Program-made: the position numbers and the translations under genes | The notes under the pieces: model-generated | The model's database searches: none | Told to the model about the DNA's origin: nothing | What the model saw: the letters and a program-made list of their open reading frames with translations, nothing else | Shown here: one piece after another, positions 1 to 6,481 of the stretch | Layout: each line of letters begins with the position of its first letter | Numbering within the stretch: the first letter of the stretch is position 1 | From: HK-STAS-PATE-2 sp035906575 | GTDB lineage: Bacteria; Patescibacteriota; Patescibacteriia; 2-12-FULL-60-25 | Reading direction: 5' to 3' | Assembly (NCBI GenBank): GCA_035906575.1 | Contig: JAMIEW010000056.1 | Location: forward strand, 1-7,585 | DNA length: 7,585 nucleotides

Positions 1-1020
1 GGTTCACACGATGAACGCGAACAAACCTTGAACCAGATTCTCGTTGAGATGGATGGCTTTGAACCAAACCTTGGCGTCATCGTCATTGCCGCTACTAACC
101 GTGCCGACGTGCTAGACCCAGCCCTTCTTCGCCCTGGTCGCTTTGACCGCCGCGTCATTCTTGATCCGCCAGACATTCGCGATCGTGAAGAAATTCTCAC
201 CATTCATGGCCGCAATAAACCGCTCGCCAAAGACGTGAACATTCGCCAAATCGCAGAACGCACACCAGGCTTCTCGGGTGCCGACCTCATGAACCTCATG
301 AACGAAGCGGCGATCTTAGCTGCTCGTGGCAACCAAACCGAGATCACCATGATGGACCTCATCAACTCGATTGAAAAAGTCATGCTCGGTCCAGAACGCA
401 AAAGCCATCTCATGAACGAAGAAGAACGCCGCGTTACCGCTTATCATGAAGCTGGTCACGCCCTCGTCGCTCACCTCTCAAAAAATTCTGATCCGGTTCA
501 CAAGGTCTCGATCATTAGCCGCGGCCGCGCTGCCGGTTATACGATTAAACTCCCAACCGAAGATCGCGCGATGCGCCGCAAGGCCGACTATATCGATGAT
601 ATCGCCGTCAGCCTCGGTGGTTATGCCGCTGAAAAACTCATCTGTGGCGATTTGACCACCGGTGCTTCAAGCGACATGCAACGCGTCACCCAAACCGCCC
701 GCAGCATGGTCACCCTCTGGGGTATGTCCGACAAACTCGGCCCACGTACCTATGGTCAAAGTGACGAAATGGTCTTCTTGGGACGCGAGATCCACGAAGC
801 GCGCAACTACTCTGAATCACGTGCCGTCACCATCGACGACGAGATCGATCAACTGATCAGCGAAGGCCTCAAAACCGCCGAAAAGATCATCGCCGATAAT
901 CGCGCCGCTATGGACCGCATCGCTGAGTACCTCGTCAAAAACGAAACGATCGAACGCGAACAGTTTGAAGAAGTTGTCGGACTCCCTCCAGCAAATCCGA
1001 AGAATAAGAAAAAGGCTTAG
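1..1020 (+). CDS. ftsH: ATP-dependent zinc metalloprotease FtsH, C-terminal part (5' end outside window)
   Basis: FtsH is a membrane-anchored hexameric AAA+ protease that degrades misfolded membrane proteins and selected cytoplasmic proteins. The reading frame is open from base 1, which encodes GSHDEREQTLNQILVEMDGF, the stretch just after Walker B. The transmembrane N-terminus, Walker A and Walker B therefore lie outside the window, and 339 residues are visible. The second region of homology (ATNRADVLDPALLRPGRFDR, about bases 103-162) carries the arginine fingers. The zinc site HEAGH is at 445-459, and the third zinc ligand is the Asp of TGASSD at 673-675. The C-terminal helical region (WGMSDKLGP, VFLGREIHEAR) matches the family, and the tail is short and lysine-rich. 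The TTG at 28 is internal and is not a start. The usual GGRAAEE motif reads GGYAAEK here. The gene ends in TAG just before an intrinsic terminator. The family assignment is very secure. Confidence 0.97.
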   Translation, partial: GSHDEREQTLNQILVEMDGFEPNLGVIVIAATNRADVLDPALLRPGRFDRRVILDPPDIRDREEILTIHGRNKPLAKDVNIRQIAERTPGFSGADLMNLMNEAAILAARGNQTEITMMDLINSIEKVMLGPERKSHLMNEEERRVTAYHEAGHALVAHLSKNSDPVHKVSIISRGRAAGYTIKLPTEDRAMRRKADYIDDIAVSLGGYAAEKLICGDLTTGASSDMQRVTQTARSMVTLWGMSDKLGPRTYGQSDEMVFLGREIHEARNYSESRAVTIDDEIDQLISEGLKTAEKIIADNRAAMDRIAEYLVKNETIEREQFEEVVGLPPANPKNKKKA

Positions 1021-1029
1021 TACACCCAT

Positions 1030-1058
1030 CCCCCTGTCATACAGGGGGTTTGTGTTTT
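1030..1058 (+). terminator. Intrinsic terminator of ftsH
   Basis: A perfect 8-bp stem, CCCCCTGT (1030-1037) with ACAGGGGG (1041-1048), closes on a CAT loop. It is followed by the T-rich run TTTGTGTTTT (1049-1058), starting 9 bp after the ftsH stop. The last T of this run is also the first base of the next gene's likely -10 hexamer, so terminator and promoter abut. Confidence 0.9.
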
Positions 1059-1069
1059 AGAATACCTAC
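1049..1069 (+). promoter_or_regulatory. Probable promoter (-10 TAGAAT) of the transglutaminase-like gene
   Basis: TAGAAT at 1058-1063 matches five of six bases of the TATAAT consensus and lies 6 nt before the ATG at 1070. Transcription starting about 7 nt after the hexamer would begin at or next to the start codon, which predicts a leaderless mRNA. No Shine-Dalgarno sequence precedes the ATG. No convincing -35 is visible at the normal spacing, where the terminator hairpin sits. The surrounding TTTGTGTTTTAGAAT resembles the clearer elements upstream of the next two genes. Confidence 0.55.
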
Positions 1070-3526
1070 ATGTTGAAACAAGGCGCACCTAAAGAAGGAC
1101 CTGAGCAAGAAGCGTCCAAACAAAAACCAGAGTCGCTCGCGTCACCCAAGCAGCAGATGGATGCTCTTGTCACAGAAAAAGCAACGGCAAATACCATTCA
1201 CCTTGAAATTGGTACAAATTTACGCGAAGGTAAATTCACACCCGAAGAAAAAGCGGGTATCATTCGTGTTTTCGTTCAGCAAAGCGATGAACGATCGGCA
1301 TTGAAGGTTGCTAAAGCATCTGGCCTACCACCCGCGCAAATTCGTACGCTATTCACAGACAGCTTGGCAGAGATCAAGTTATGGCAATGGGCCGACTATG
1401 GTACTGAGCCTAAACCTGAAATACCTGAACCAACCGAAACCCTTCAGCCGACCTACACAGATTTAGCCAAACGTTTAGCACAAGAAAAAATTGAACAGCG
1501 CTCTAAGTTGATGAATGAAACCACTCCTGAAAAAGCCGAACAGCAGGCTTGGCTTGCCGCTAACCGATTACTAAATGACAAAGACAACCTGCTTGATCAA
1601 GAGAAGTACCCTAGATCAATCATCAAGCACAACCTACGCTTCAACGTCACGAAAAACTTGAGGAATTACCTTGATGCAGGTACCACTCACAGAAATGAAG
1701 TCGATCTAGCCAAGACCGAATCCGTACAAGCACTCCTGAATTATATTGACGCCAATGAACTGAGTGAATTAAATGTGAAAGAGTTATCAAAACTCGCTTC
1801 AGAAGTAAGCGCAAAACTAACTCTTGAATCAAGGCGCGCGCGGCCAACTCTTCTTAAGGAGCTTCGAGATTTACCGATCATAAAAGCAAGTACGGAGTTC
1901 ATTAAAAGCATCAGATCATCTGATCCGTCGCCTGAAACAGGTCGATCACCCTACTACAGCAAGAGAGCCGATGTCATGGATTATGCAAAAACAGCCTATA
2001 GTGACACCGACATCCCGCAGAGGGTGGCTGAAAAGATGGGTCGCATAAGAACCTCATCAACAATCGCACACGAATCATTCACATCCTCTCCTACTTACGA
2101 ATCAGCCAAAAACTCCGGTGACCCAAAAGAAAAATCTGTAGAAATCGCTACCCTATCAGAGCCGTATTACGGCATGCTCTATAAAAAGAAGTATGGGGAC
2201 TTCAACGTAGAGACTAGTCTTTGGACCGAAAGCGACGACGTAGAAGATCTTCAGTCACGACCTACTGATGAGGGGCACCATATCACCGTCACTATCCCGA
2301 ACCTATCCAGGTATCAAATCCTACCAAAACCATTGCATGATCCAATCCCTGGCACCCAAGTGTATTTTGAACGCAATGAAGATGATTATGAAGTGAGCTC
2401 GGTCGATCCCAAGATTGACTGGATTAACACCCGAAAGGTTGCTTCAACTGAGGCGCCAAAACTTCACTACGATTTCTCCCCCGACAAACCGCACTCGCTC
2501 CCCGCTAAGCTCACACTCGAAGAATATACCAAGCAGGTAAAACCACCTTCACCTGAATTACGTGAGTACGCTGCCTCAAGCCTCCCCGAGCATGCGCAAC
2601 TATTTCTTAAAGGCATTGAAGCCTTGCCCGTTGCTGACCAGATTAAACTCATCGAAGCCTATAGCAAGAAATACGGCTTCTATGACTTCGATAATGGCGA
2701 AGTACAGACGGCAAAAACTTCGATAAAAAACTGGAAAGAACAGATGAAGTTCATGCAAGACCGGCTCACAGAAGTCAGTCTCACCGAAGATACGTCTGGC
2801 AAACTTTATGCTGGCGTCTGTACGGATTTTCAAACTCTAACAACAGCGATGCTTTTGTCGAAAGGCTTAAAGACCAAGGTAGGTACGGGTTTTCTCGTTG
2901 ATGGCACAAGTATCAAGTCCACGGACTCACACGCCCTCTCTCTCGTTGAAGTACCTACTGAAAACGGCTCGGTTGAAACGTTTGAAGTGGATGGCACGCC
3001 ATCAGCCGGCACCGCAGGATCCGAAAAAGCCTTAGCAAGCCTGCAAAGAAGCGCTTTTGCCGAAACCCTCGAACAAACAAAAAAGCTTCTCAGCTCTGAG
3101 CTAGAAGCAACAGACGAAAGCACAACAAAAGGACATGGCGGTGAGACATCACAAGAATTAATGGCACCGAGTCATGCAGAAAACATGATCAGCCTCACCT
3201 TTTCTCCCGCTGAAAAACAACAAACTAAAGCCGTTTTAGACACGATACGTTTTTCTGGCTTACTTACACTCAGTGAGGCACAATTAACCGACCCAGAAAC
3301 CACGGTCTGGTTCAGTAAATCCATAGAAGGCGCAAGCGAAGCTCCAAAAACAGCATTTAGCGAAACAGATAAATCTGATCAAGAACTCCTCACTTCATTA
3401 GCAAAGTTTGAAGGAGATATCCAAAATCTAAAACCCAAGCAACGTGATCGTTTGAAAAAACTTCTGCATCCTATTCTCGCTGGTAACCTACCTCCAAAGA
3501 TCACTGCACTCTTTAAAGGACTCTAG
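1070..3526 (+). CDS. Large protein with transglutaminase-like (papain-fold) Cys-His-Asp core
   Basis: This is an 818-residue protein that I do not recognise as a whole. No signal peptide or transmembrane segment is visible, so it is probably cytoplasmic. The N-terminus is charged and rich in Gln, Lys and Pro. Residues about 20-100 look helical, a Pro/Glu linker follows near 105-125, and a helical, Lys/Glu-rich region runs to about 290. A more strand-like segment lies near 403-445 (HHITVTIPNLSRYQILPKP). Residues about 500-650 resemble a transglutaminase core: GVCTDFQTL with Cys584, DSHALSLVEV with His621, and FEVDGTPSA with Asp641. The order and spacing (37 and 20 residues) fit the superfamily's catalytic triad. 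Such folds can be transglutaminases, proteases or amidases, so the substrate cannot be told. A Ser/Thr/Glu-rich linker and a basic C-terminal helix end the protein. ATG 1070 is chosen because the promoter lies just upstream. Base composition looks more AT-rich than in ftsH and pilB. Confidence 0.85.
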   Translation: MLKQGAPKEGPEQEASKQKPESLASPKQQMDALVTEKATANTIHLEIGTNLREGKFTPEEKAGIIRVFVQQSDERSALKVAKASGLPPAQIRTLFTDSLAEIKLWQWADYGTEPKPEIPEPTETLQPTYTDLAKRLAQEKIEQRSKLMNETTPEKAEQQAWLAANRLLNDKDNLLDQEKYPRSIIKHNLRFNVTKNLRNYLDAGTTHRNEVDLAKTESVQALLNYIDANELSELNVKELSKLASEVSAKLTLESRRARPTLLKELRDLPIIKASTEFIKSIRSSDPSPETGRSPYYSKRADVMDYAKTAYSDTDIPQRVAEKMGRIRTSSTIAHESFTSSPTYESAKNSGDPKEKSVEIATLSEPYYGMLYKKKYGDFNVETSLWTESDDVEDLQSRPTDEGHHITVTIPNLSRYQILPKPLHDPIPGTQVYFERNEDDYEVSSVDPKIDWINTRKVASTEAPKLHYDFSPDKPHSLPAKLTLEEYTKQVKPPSPELREYAASSLPEHAQLFLKGIEALPVADQIKLIEAYSKKYGFYDFDNGEVQTAKTSIKNWKEQMKFMQDRLTEVSLTEDTSGKLYAGVCTDFQTLTTAMLLSKGLKTKVGTGFLVDGTSIKSTDSHALSLVEVPTENGSVETFEVDGTPSAGTAGSEKALASLQRSAFAETLEQTKKLLSSELEATDESTTKGHGGETSQELMAPSHAENMISLTFSPAEKQQTKAVLDTIRFSGLLTLSEAQLTDPETTVWFSKSIEGASEAPKTAFSETDKSDQELLTSLAKFEGDIQNLKPKQRDRLKKLLHPILAGNLPPKITALFKGL

Positions 3527-3531
3527 CGCCA

Positions 3532-3556
3532 TTTTTTGTGCTATAATCCCCAACGT
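3532..3556 (+). promoter_or_regulatory. Extended -10 promoter of the membrane-protein gene
   Basis: TTTTTTGTGCTATAAT at 3532-3547 ends in a perfect TATAAT (3542-3547), preceded by TGC to give the extended -10 form TGnTATAAT. Only 9 nt separate the hexamer from the ATG at 3557, so the expected transcript has a leader of about 0-3 nt. There is no Shine-Dalgarno sequence and no clear -35. The whole gap after the previous stop codon is 30 bp. The T6 run has no convincing stem upstream, so I do not call a terminator here. Confidence 0.75.
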
Positions 3557-4555
3557 ATGATTCGCAAAAAACAAAGCGCTATCTTTCGCTCATTTTACCG
3601 TGACGTGATCCCTGCCTCGTTTAAGACGGCATGGTTTGAACGTTGGATGTGGCCATGGGCGATTTTTGCCAGCGCCATTGTCAGCGGTGGGCTCTTTGAT
3701 GTCGCGGCAAATATTTTTCAGTCTGTTCGCGGTACGGGGTCGTTATTGTTTACCCCAGCGATCTTTCAAACGGTTGAAGGCTGGGTGCGTGACTATGCAG
3801 CCGCACCAAATAGCGCTTACTTTATCGTTAATATCGCTATCACGGTACTTTTAGTTGTTGGTGTGTTCTTGCTCTCCTGTCTCGCCCAAGGCGTTCTCGT
3901 CTATGGTCATGGCGGTCGCGCGGCCGGCAAAGATTCATTAGCAAAAACGTCCGTTCGCTCAGCGAGCGCACATCTTTGGCAAATCGTCGGTCTCACCTTT
4001 ATCACCGGTTTCTTTGCTTGGATTATCCGCTTTGCGCTTTTGGTGCCGTATGTTCTGTCGCAGCGCACGCCGAGCGTGGTACTCACTCTCGTTTCGATTG
4101 GTGGCGCGCTCGTCTATTTAGCCCTCACGGTATTATTGATCGCGACCCATATCTTTGCGCTTAATGCCATTGTTCAACAAGGTGCGCGCTTAGCCGAAAG
4201 CCTCGTACGTGCCTGGACGATGGCTCGCCAAGAATGGTTGCATTTAATCGAACTTGGTTTTGCTCTCTGGCTCATCAATGCCCTCGCCCTCTCAGCAGCA
4301 GCACTCGGATTCGTCGTGATGGGTGTGCCGATTTTCTTGGTCATGGTTGCTGCGGCACTGTTGAATAATCCGGCCGTGCTCTATGCCGCCTACCTCTTTG
4401 GTGGCGCTCTCTTTATCGGCATTATGTTTGTCACGGCGGCGATCACGGTCTCGTTTCAATATGGCGTCTGGCATCACCTCTATCTACGTCTCGGCGAAGG
4501 TGGTCTTGCCCCAAAAATACATCGCCTCGTGCGTTGGTTCATGAAGAAGGCTTAG
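3557..4555 (+). CDS. Polytopic membrane protein of unknown family
   Basis: This 332-residue integral membrane protein has about six or seven predicted transmembrane segments, near residues 31-52, 88-115, 141-167, 174-204, 228-250, 251-269 and 274-301. The N-terminus is short and basic, and the C-terminus is basic (RLVRWFMKKA). Two similar amphipathic stretches each lead into a membrane segment: SLAKTSVRSASAHLWQIVGL (127-146) and RLAESLVRAWTMARQEWLHL (211-230). This layout resembles bacterial membrane families of the YciC/glycerophosphodiester phosphodiesterase membrane-domain type, but I cannot assign it. It has no PilC (T2SSF) features, so it is not evidently the pilus platform protein despite preceding pilB. 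A TTG at 3536 would extend the frame by seven codons, but that segment contains the promoter, so ATG 3557 is preferred. The stop codon lies in the loop of a terminator hairpin. Confidence 0.85.
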   Translation: MIRKKQSAIFRSFYRDVIPASFKTAWFERWMWPWAIFASAIVSGGLFDVAANIFQSVRGTGSLLFTPAIFQTVEGWVRDYAAAPNSAYFIVNIAITVLLVVGVFLLSCLAQGVLVYGHGGRAAGKDSLAKTSVRSASAHLWQIVGLTFITGFFAWIIRFALLVPYVLSQRTPSVVLTLVSIGGALVYLALTVLLIATHIFALNAIVQQGARLAESLVRAWTMARQEWLHLIELGFALWLINALALSAAALGFVVMGVPIFLVMVAAALLNNPAVLYAAYLFGGALFIGIMFVTAAITVSFQYGVWHHLYLRLGEGGLAPKIHRLVRWFMKKA

Positions 4556-4567
4556 GCCTTCTTTTTT
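4544..4567 (+). terminator. Intrinsic terminator enclosing the stop codon of the membrane-protein gene
   Basis: AAGAAGGC (4544-4551) pairs perfectly with GCCTTCTT (4556-4563). The four-base loop TTAG contains the TAG stop codon (4553-4555). The T run continues to 4567, so the last stem bases and the tract form TTTTTT (4562-4567). The 5' arm encodes the final residues of the protein (MKKA). The T-tract is also the first part of the next promoter element. Confidence 0.85.
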
Positions 4568-4587
4568 GTGCTAGAATAGCCTCATCT
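4562..4587 (+). promoter_or_regulatory. pilB: Extended -10 promoter of pilB
   Basis: TTTTTTGTGCTAGAAT at 4562-4577 differs at one base from the element upstream of the membrane-protein gene. TAGAAT (4572-4577) is preceded by TGC, which makes an extended -10. The hexamer ends 10 nt before ATG 4588, so the predicted leader is only a few nucleotides. No Shine-Dalgarno sequence or clear -35 is visible. The T6 part doubles as the terminator tract of the previous gene. Confidence 0.7.
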
Positions 4588-6456
4588 ATGGCTACCCTTC
4601 GCTCTATTGAGGACCTTCTCAAAAAACCAAGCGGCTCCGGCACCGGCTCGGACGATTCTTCGGCAAAAGCCGCCACGGTTAAAGCTGCCGGAGGACTCAA
4701 ACCACCGACTAGCAAACCATCAGACAAAAAAGCCAAAACCCTGACCGATAATCAGGGCACCCAAAATGCCCTACAAGAAAAGATCGGCGAGATCGCGCTT
4801 CAAGACCAAGAAAAAATCACCGCCAGCAAAGCAGCACAGCTCGGATTGCCTTATATCTCACTTGAAGGATTCCCGATCGCTCCTGAAGCTTTGATGCTGA
4901 TCTCACGTGATACGGCACAGACCCTTCATGTGGTGCCATTCTTTTTGGTGGGAGATGAAGTGCGCTTAGGCGTCACTCAACCAAGCAAAGACGTCGAAGC
5001 CCTCGCGGCCGAAATCACCAAAGATCGTCGCGCGAACGTGAAGATCTATATCGTCAGTGAACATTCGCTCGAAAAAGCCCTCAAGCTTTACGAAAAACTC
5101 CCGACCCCAAAAGAGATTGTCTATGGCTACCGCATCAACGAAGATGATTTAGTGAAGTATGAAAAGGAGATCAGTAATTTTGCCGACCTTCAAACCAAAA
5201 TCAAAGAAGTGAGTACAAGTGACGTTATCACCTTGATGTTTGGTGCCGCATTAAAAGTGAGCGCTTCAGATATTCACGTTGAGGCCGAAGAAGAAGATGT
5301 TAAAATCCGCTTTCGTATGGACGGCCGTTTGCGTGAGGGCGCCACTCTCCCCAAAACGGCATGGAAGCAAATGATCACGCGCTTAAAGCTCTTGGCCGGC
5401 GTAAAAATCAATATCGAAGATGTCCCACAAGATGGCCGCATCACCATTTATCTCACCAGCGAAAAAGTCGATATTCGTGTGAGTTTTTTGCCAACGGCTT
5501 TTGGCGAGTCCGTGGTTATGCGTCTCTTGCGTCCTAAATCTATTGCGCTTGAATTTGATAATCTCGGTATTCGTGGTCATGCCTTTGAGGTACTTAAAGC
5601 TGAGATCGAAAAACCCCTTGGCATGATTATCACTACCGGTCCTACCGGTTCTGGTAAAACGACGACGCTGTATGCGATCTTGAAACGTCTCAATCAACCA
5701 GAAGACAAAATCATCACACTCGAAGATCCGATCGAATATAAATTACAGGGCATCAACCAAAGCCAAATTGAACATGGTAAAAACTACGGCTTCGCCGATG
5801 GCTTGCGCTCTATCCTCCGCCAGGACCCTGATATCGTGATGGTTGGTGAAATCCGTGACACTGAAACGGCTGATATCGCCGTTCAAGCGGCGCTCACCGG
5901 TCACTTGGTGGTCTCGACCATCCATACTAATTCTGCCGCGGGTGCTATCCCACGTTTTCTCTCAATGGGTGTGAAACCCTTTTTGTTGGCACCAGCCCTG
6001 AACGCCGTGATTGGCCAGCGTCTCTTGCGCCGACTTTGTGCTGATTGCAAAGTCCCGACCAAGCTCAGCGCCGCGCAACTCAAACAAACGCAACAGTTAT
6101 TAAAAGCCATCCCGGCGGCGAGCGGCGAAACCGTCCCTCCAGAATCTGAGTGGAAATTCATGGGCCCAGGCGACAATAAAACCTGCCCAACCTGTGGCGG
6201 TATGGGCTATAAAGGCCGTGTTGGTATCTACGAAATCCTCACCATCACCAATGACGTCGAAGAAGCGATCCTCCGCCCTGACAGCGACGCCTCAGAATCT
6301 GAAATTCAAGGACTCGCCATGAAACACGGCATGATCACCATGGCCCAAGACGGCCTCCTGAAAGCCCTAGACGGCATCACCAGCGTCGAAGAGGTCTATG
6401 CCATCGCTAACGTTGATTCTGAGCTCCTAGAGCCAGGGACGGGCAAAGCCACGTAG
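4588..6456 (+). CDS. pilB: PilB/GspE-type assembly ATPase of type IV pili or type II secretion
   Basis: This cytoplasmic hexameric ATPase powers pilin polymerisation or pseudopilus assembly at the inner membrane. It has 622 residues, slightly longer than typical PilB. A low-complexity Ser/Gly/Lys/Ala linker fills about residues 10-50. An MshEN-type N-terminal domain follows at about 60-167 (AAQLGLPYISLEGFPIAPEA onward). The ATPase core starts near 205 with ASDIHVE (226-232) and RFRMDGRLRE. Walker A GPTGSGKT is 351-358 (Lys357), the Asp box contains TLEDPIEY, Walker B DIVMVGEIRD has Glu421, and the His box has His439 and His446. A tetracysteine zinc site is formed by Cys484/Cys487 and Cys533/Cys536, typical of PilB/GspE and absent from PilT. 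A GTG at 4534 would extend the frame into the previous gene, but that extension contains the terminator and promoter, so ATG 4588 is chosen. No pilC, pilT or pilin gene lies next to it. PilB rather than GspE is inferred from lineage. Confidence 0.95.
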   Translation: MATLRSIEDLLKKPSGSGTGSDDSSAKAATVKAAGGLKPPTSKPSDKKAKTLTDNQGTQNALQEKIGEIALQDQEKITASKAAQLGLPYISLEGFPIAPEALMLISRDTAQTLHVVPFFLVGDEVRLGVTQPSKDVEALAAEITKDRRANVKIYIVSEHSLEKALKLYEKLPTPKEIVYGYRINEDDLVKYEKEISNFADLQTKIKEVSTSDVITLMFGAALKVSASDIHVEAEEEDVKIRFRMDGRLREGATLPKTAWKQMITRLKLLAGVKINIEDVPQDGRITIYLTSEKVDIRVSFLPTAFGESVVMRLLRPKSIALEFDNLGIRGHAFEVLKAEIEKPLGMIITTGPTGSGKTTTLYAILKRLNQPEDKIITLEDPIEYKLQGINQSQIEHGKNYGFADGLRSILRQDPDIVMVGEIRDTETADIAVQAALTGHLVVSTIHTNSAAGAIPRFLSMGVKPFLLAPALNAVIGQRLLRRLCADCKVPTKLSAAQLKQTQQLLKAIPAASGETVPPESEWKFMGPGDNKTCPTCGGMGYKGRVGIYEILTITNDVEEAILRPDSDASESEIQGLAMKHGMITMAQDGLLKALDGITSVEEVYAIANVDSELLEPGTGKAT

Positions 6457-6473
6457 CTCGCGAGCGACGTGGC
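6448..6473. terminator. Hairpin at the pilB/tsaE convergent junction, possible weak bidirectional terminator
   Basis: GCCACGT (6448-6454) pairs with ACGTGGC (6467-6473). Inside is the perfect palindrome GCTCGCGAGC (6456-6465), separated from the outer stem by one A/G mismatch. The structure includes the pilB stop codon (TAG 6454-6456) and fills most of the 25-bp gap to the tsaE stop codon. Neither side carries a good T-tract: AAAG follows on the plus strand and TTTGCCC on the minus strand. It may therefore act as a transcription or RNA 3'-end barrier rather than a classical terminator. Confidence 0.45.
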
Positions 6474-6481
6474 AAAGAAGC

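Noticed and set aside
28..54. TTG at 28 as the start of a short ftsH-like gene
   Set aside because: The frame is open to base 1 and encodes conserved FtsH residues upstream of the TTG, so this is an interior codon of a truncated gene.
1910..1924. Inverted repeat ATCAGAT-C-ATCTGAT
   Set aside because: The 7-bp arms lie inside a coding region, there is no second copy or T-tract, and such a repeat is likely by chance.
2830..3123. 97-codon open frame antisense to the transglutaminase-like region
   Set aside because: Its Ser/Val/Arg-rich translation shows no domain, and the sense strand carries the conserved triad motifs.
3511..3537. Terminator between the transglutaminase-like gene and the membrane-protein gene
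   Set aside because: The T6 run is present, but only the short palindrome CTTTAAAG lies upstream, too weak and too far from the tract. The T-run is better explained as part of the promoter element.
3536..3556. TTG start giving a seven-residue extension of the membrane protein
   Set aside because: The extension is made of the extended -10 promoter sequence. ATG 3557 fits the promoter distance and the basic N-terminus.
3557..4555. Membrane protein as PilC, the pilus platform protein
   Set aside because: It lacks the duplicated T2SSF domain pattern and has too many hydrophobic segments for PilC.
4534..4587. GTG start giving pilB an 18-residue extension that overlaps the previous gene
   Set aside because: The extension is encoded by the terminator hairpin and promoter; ATG 4588 lies just downstream of the -10.
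5383..5697. 104-codon open frame antisense to pilB
   Set aside because: It lies wholly within a strongly conserved ATPase core, has no recognisable motif or ribosome binding site, and is a shadow of the pilB codons.
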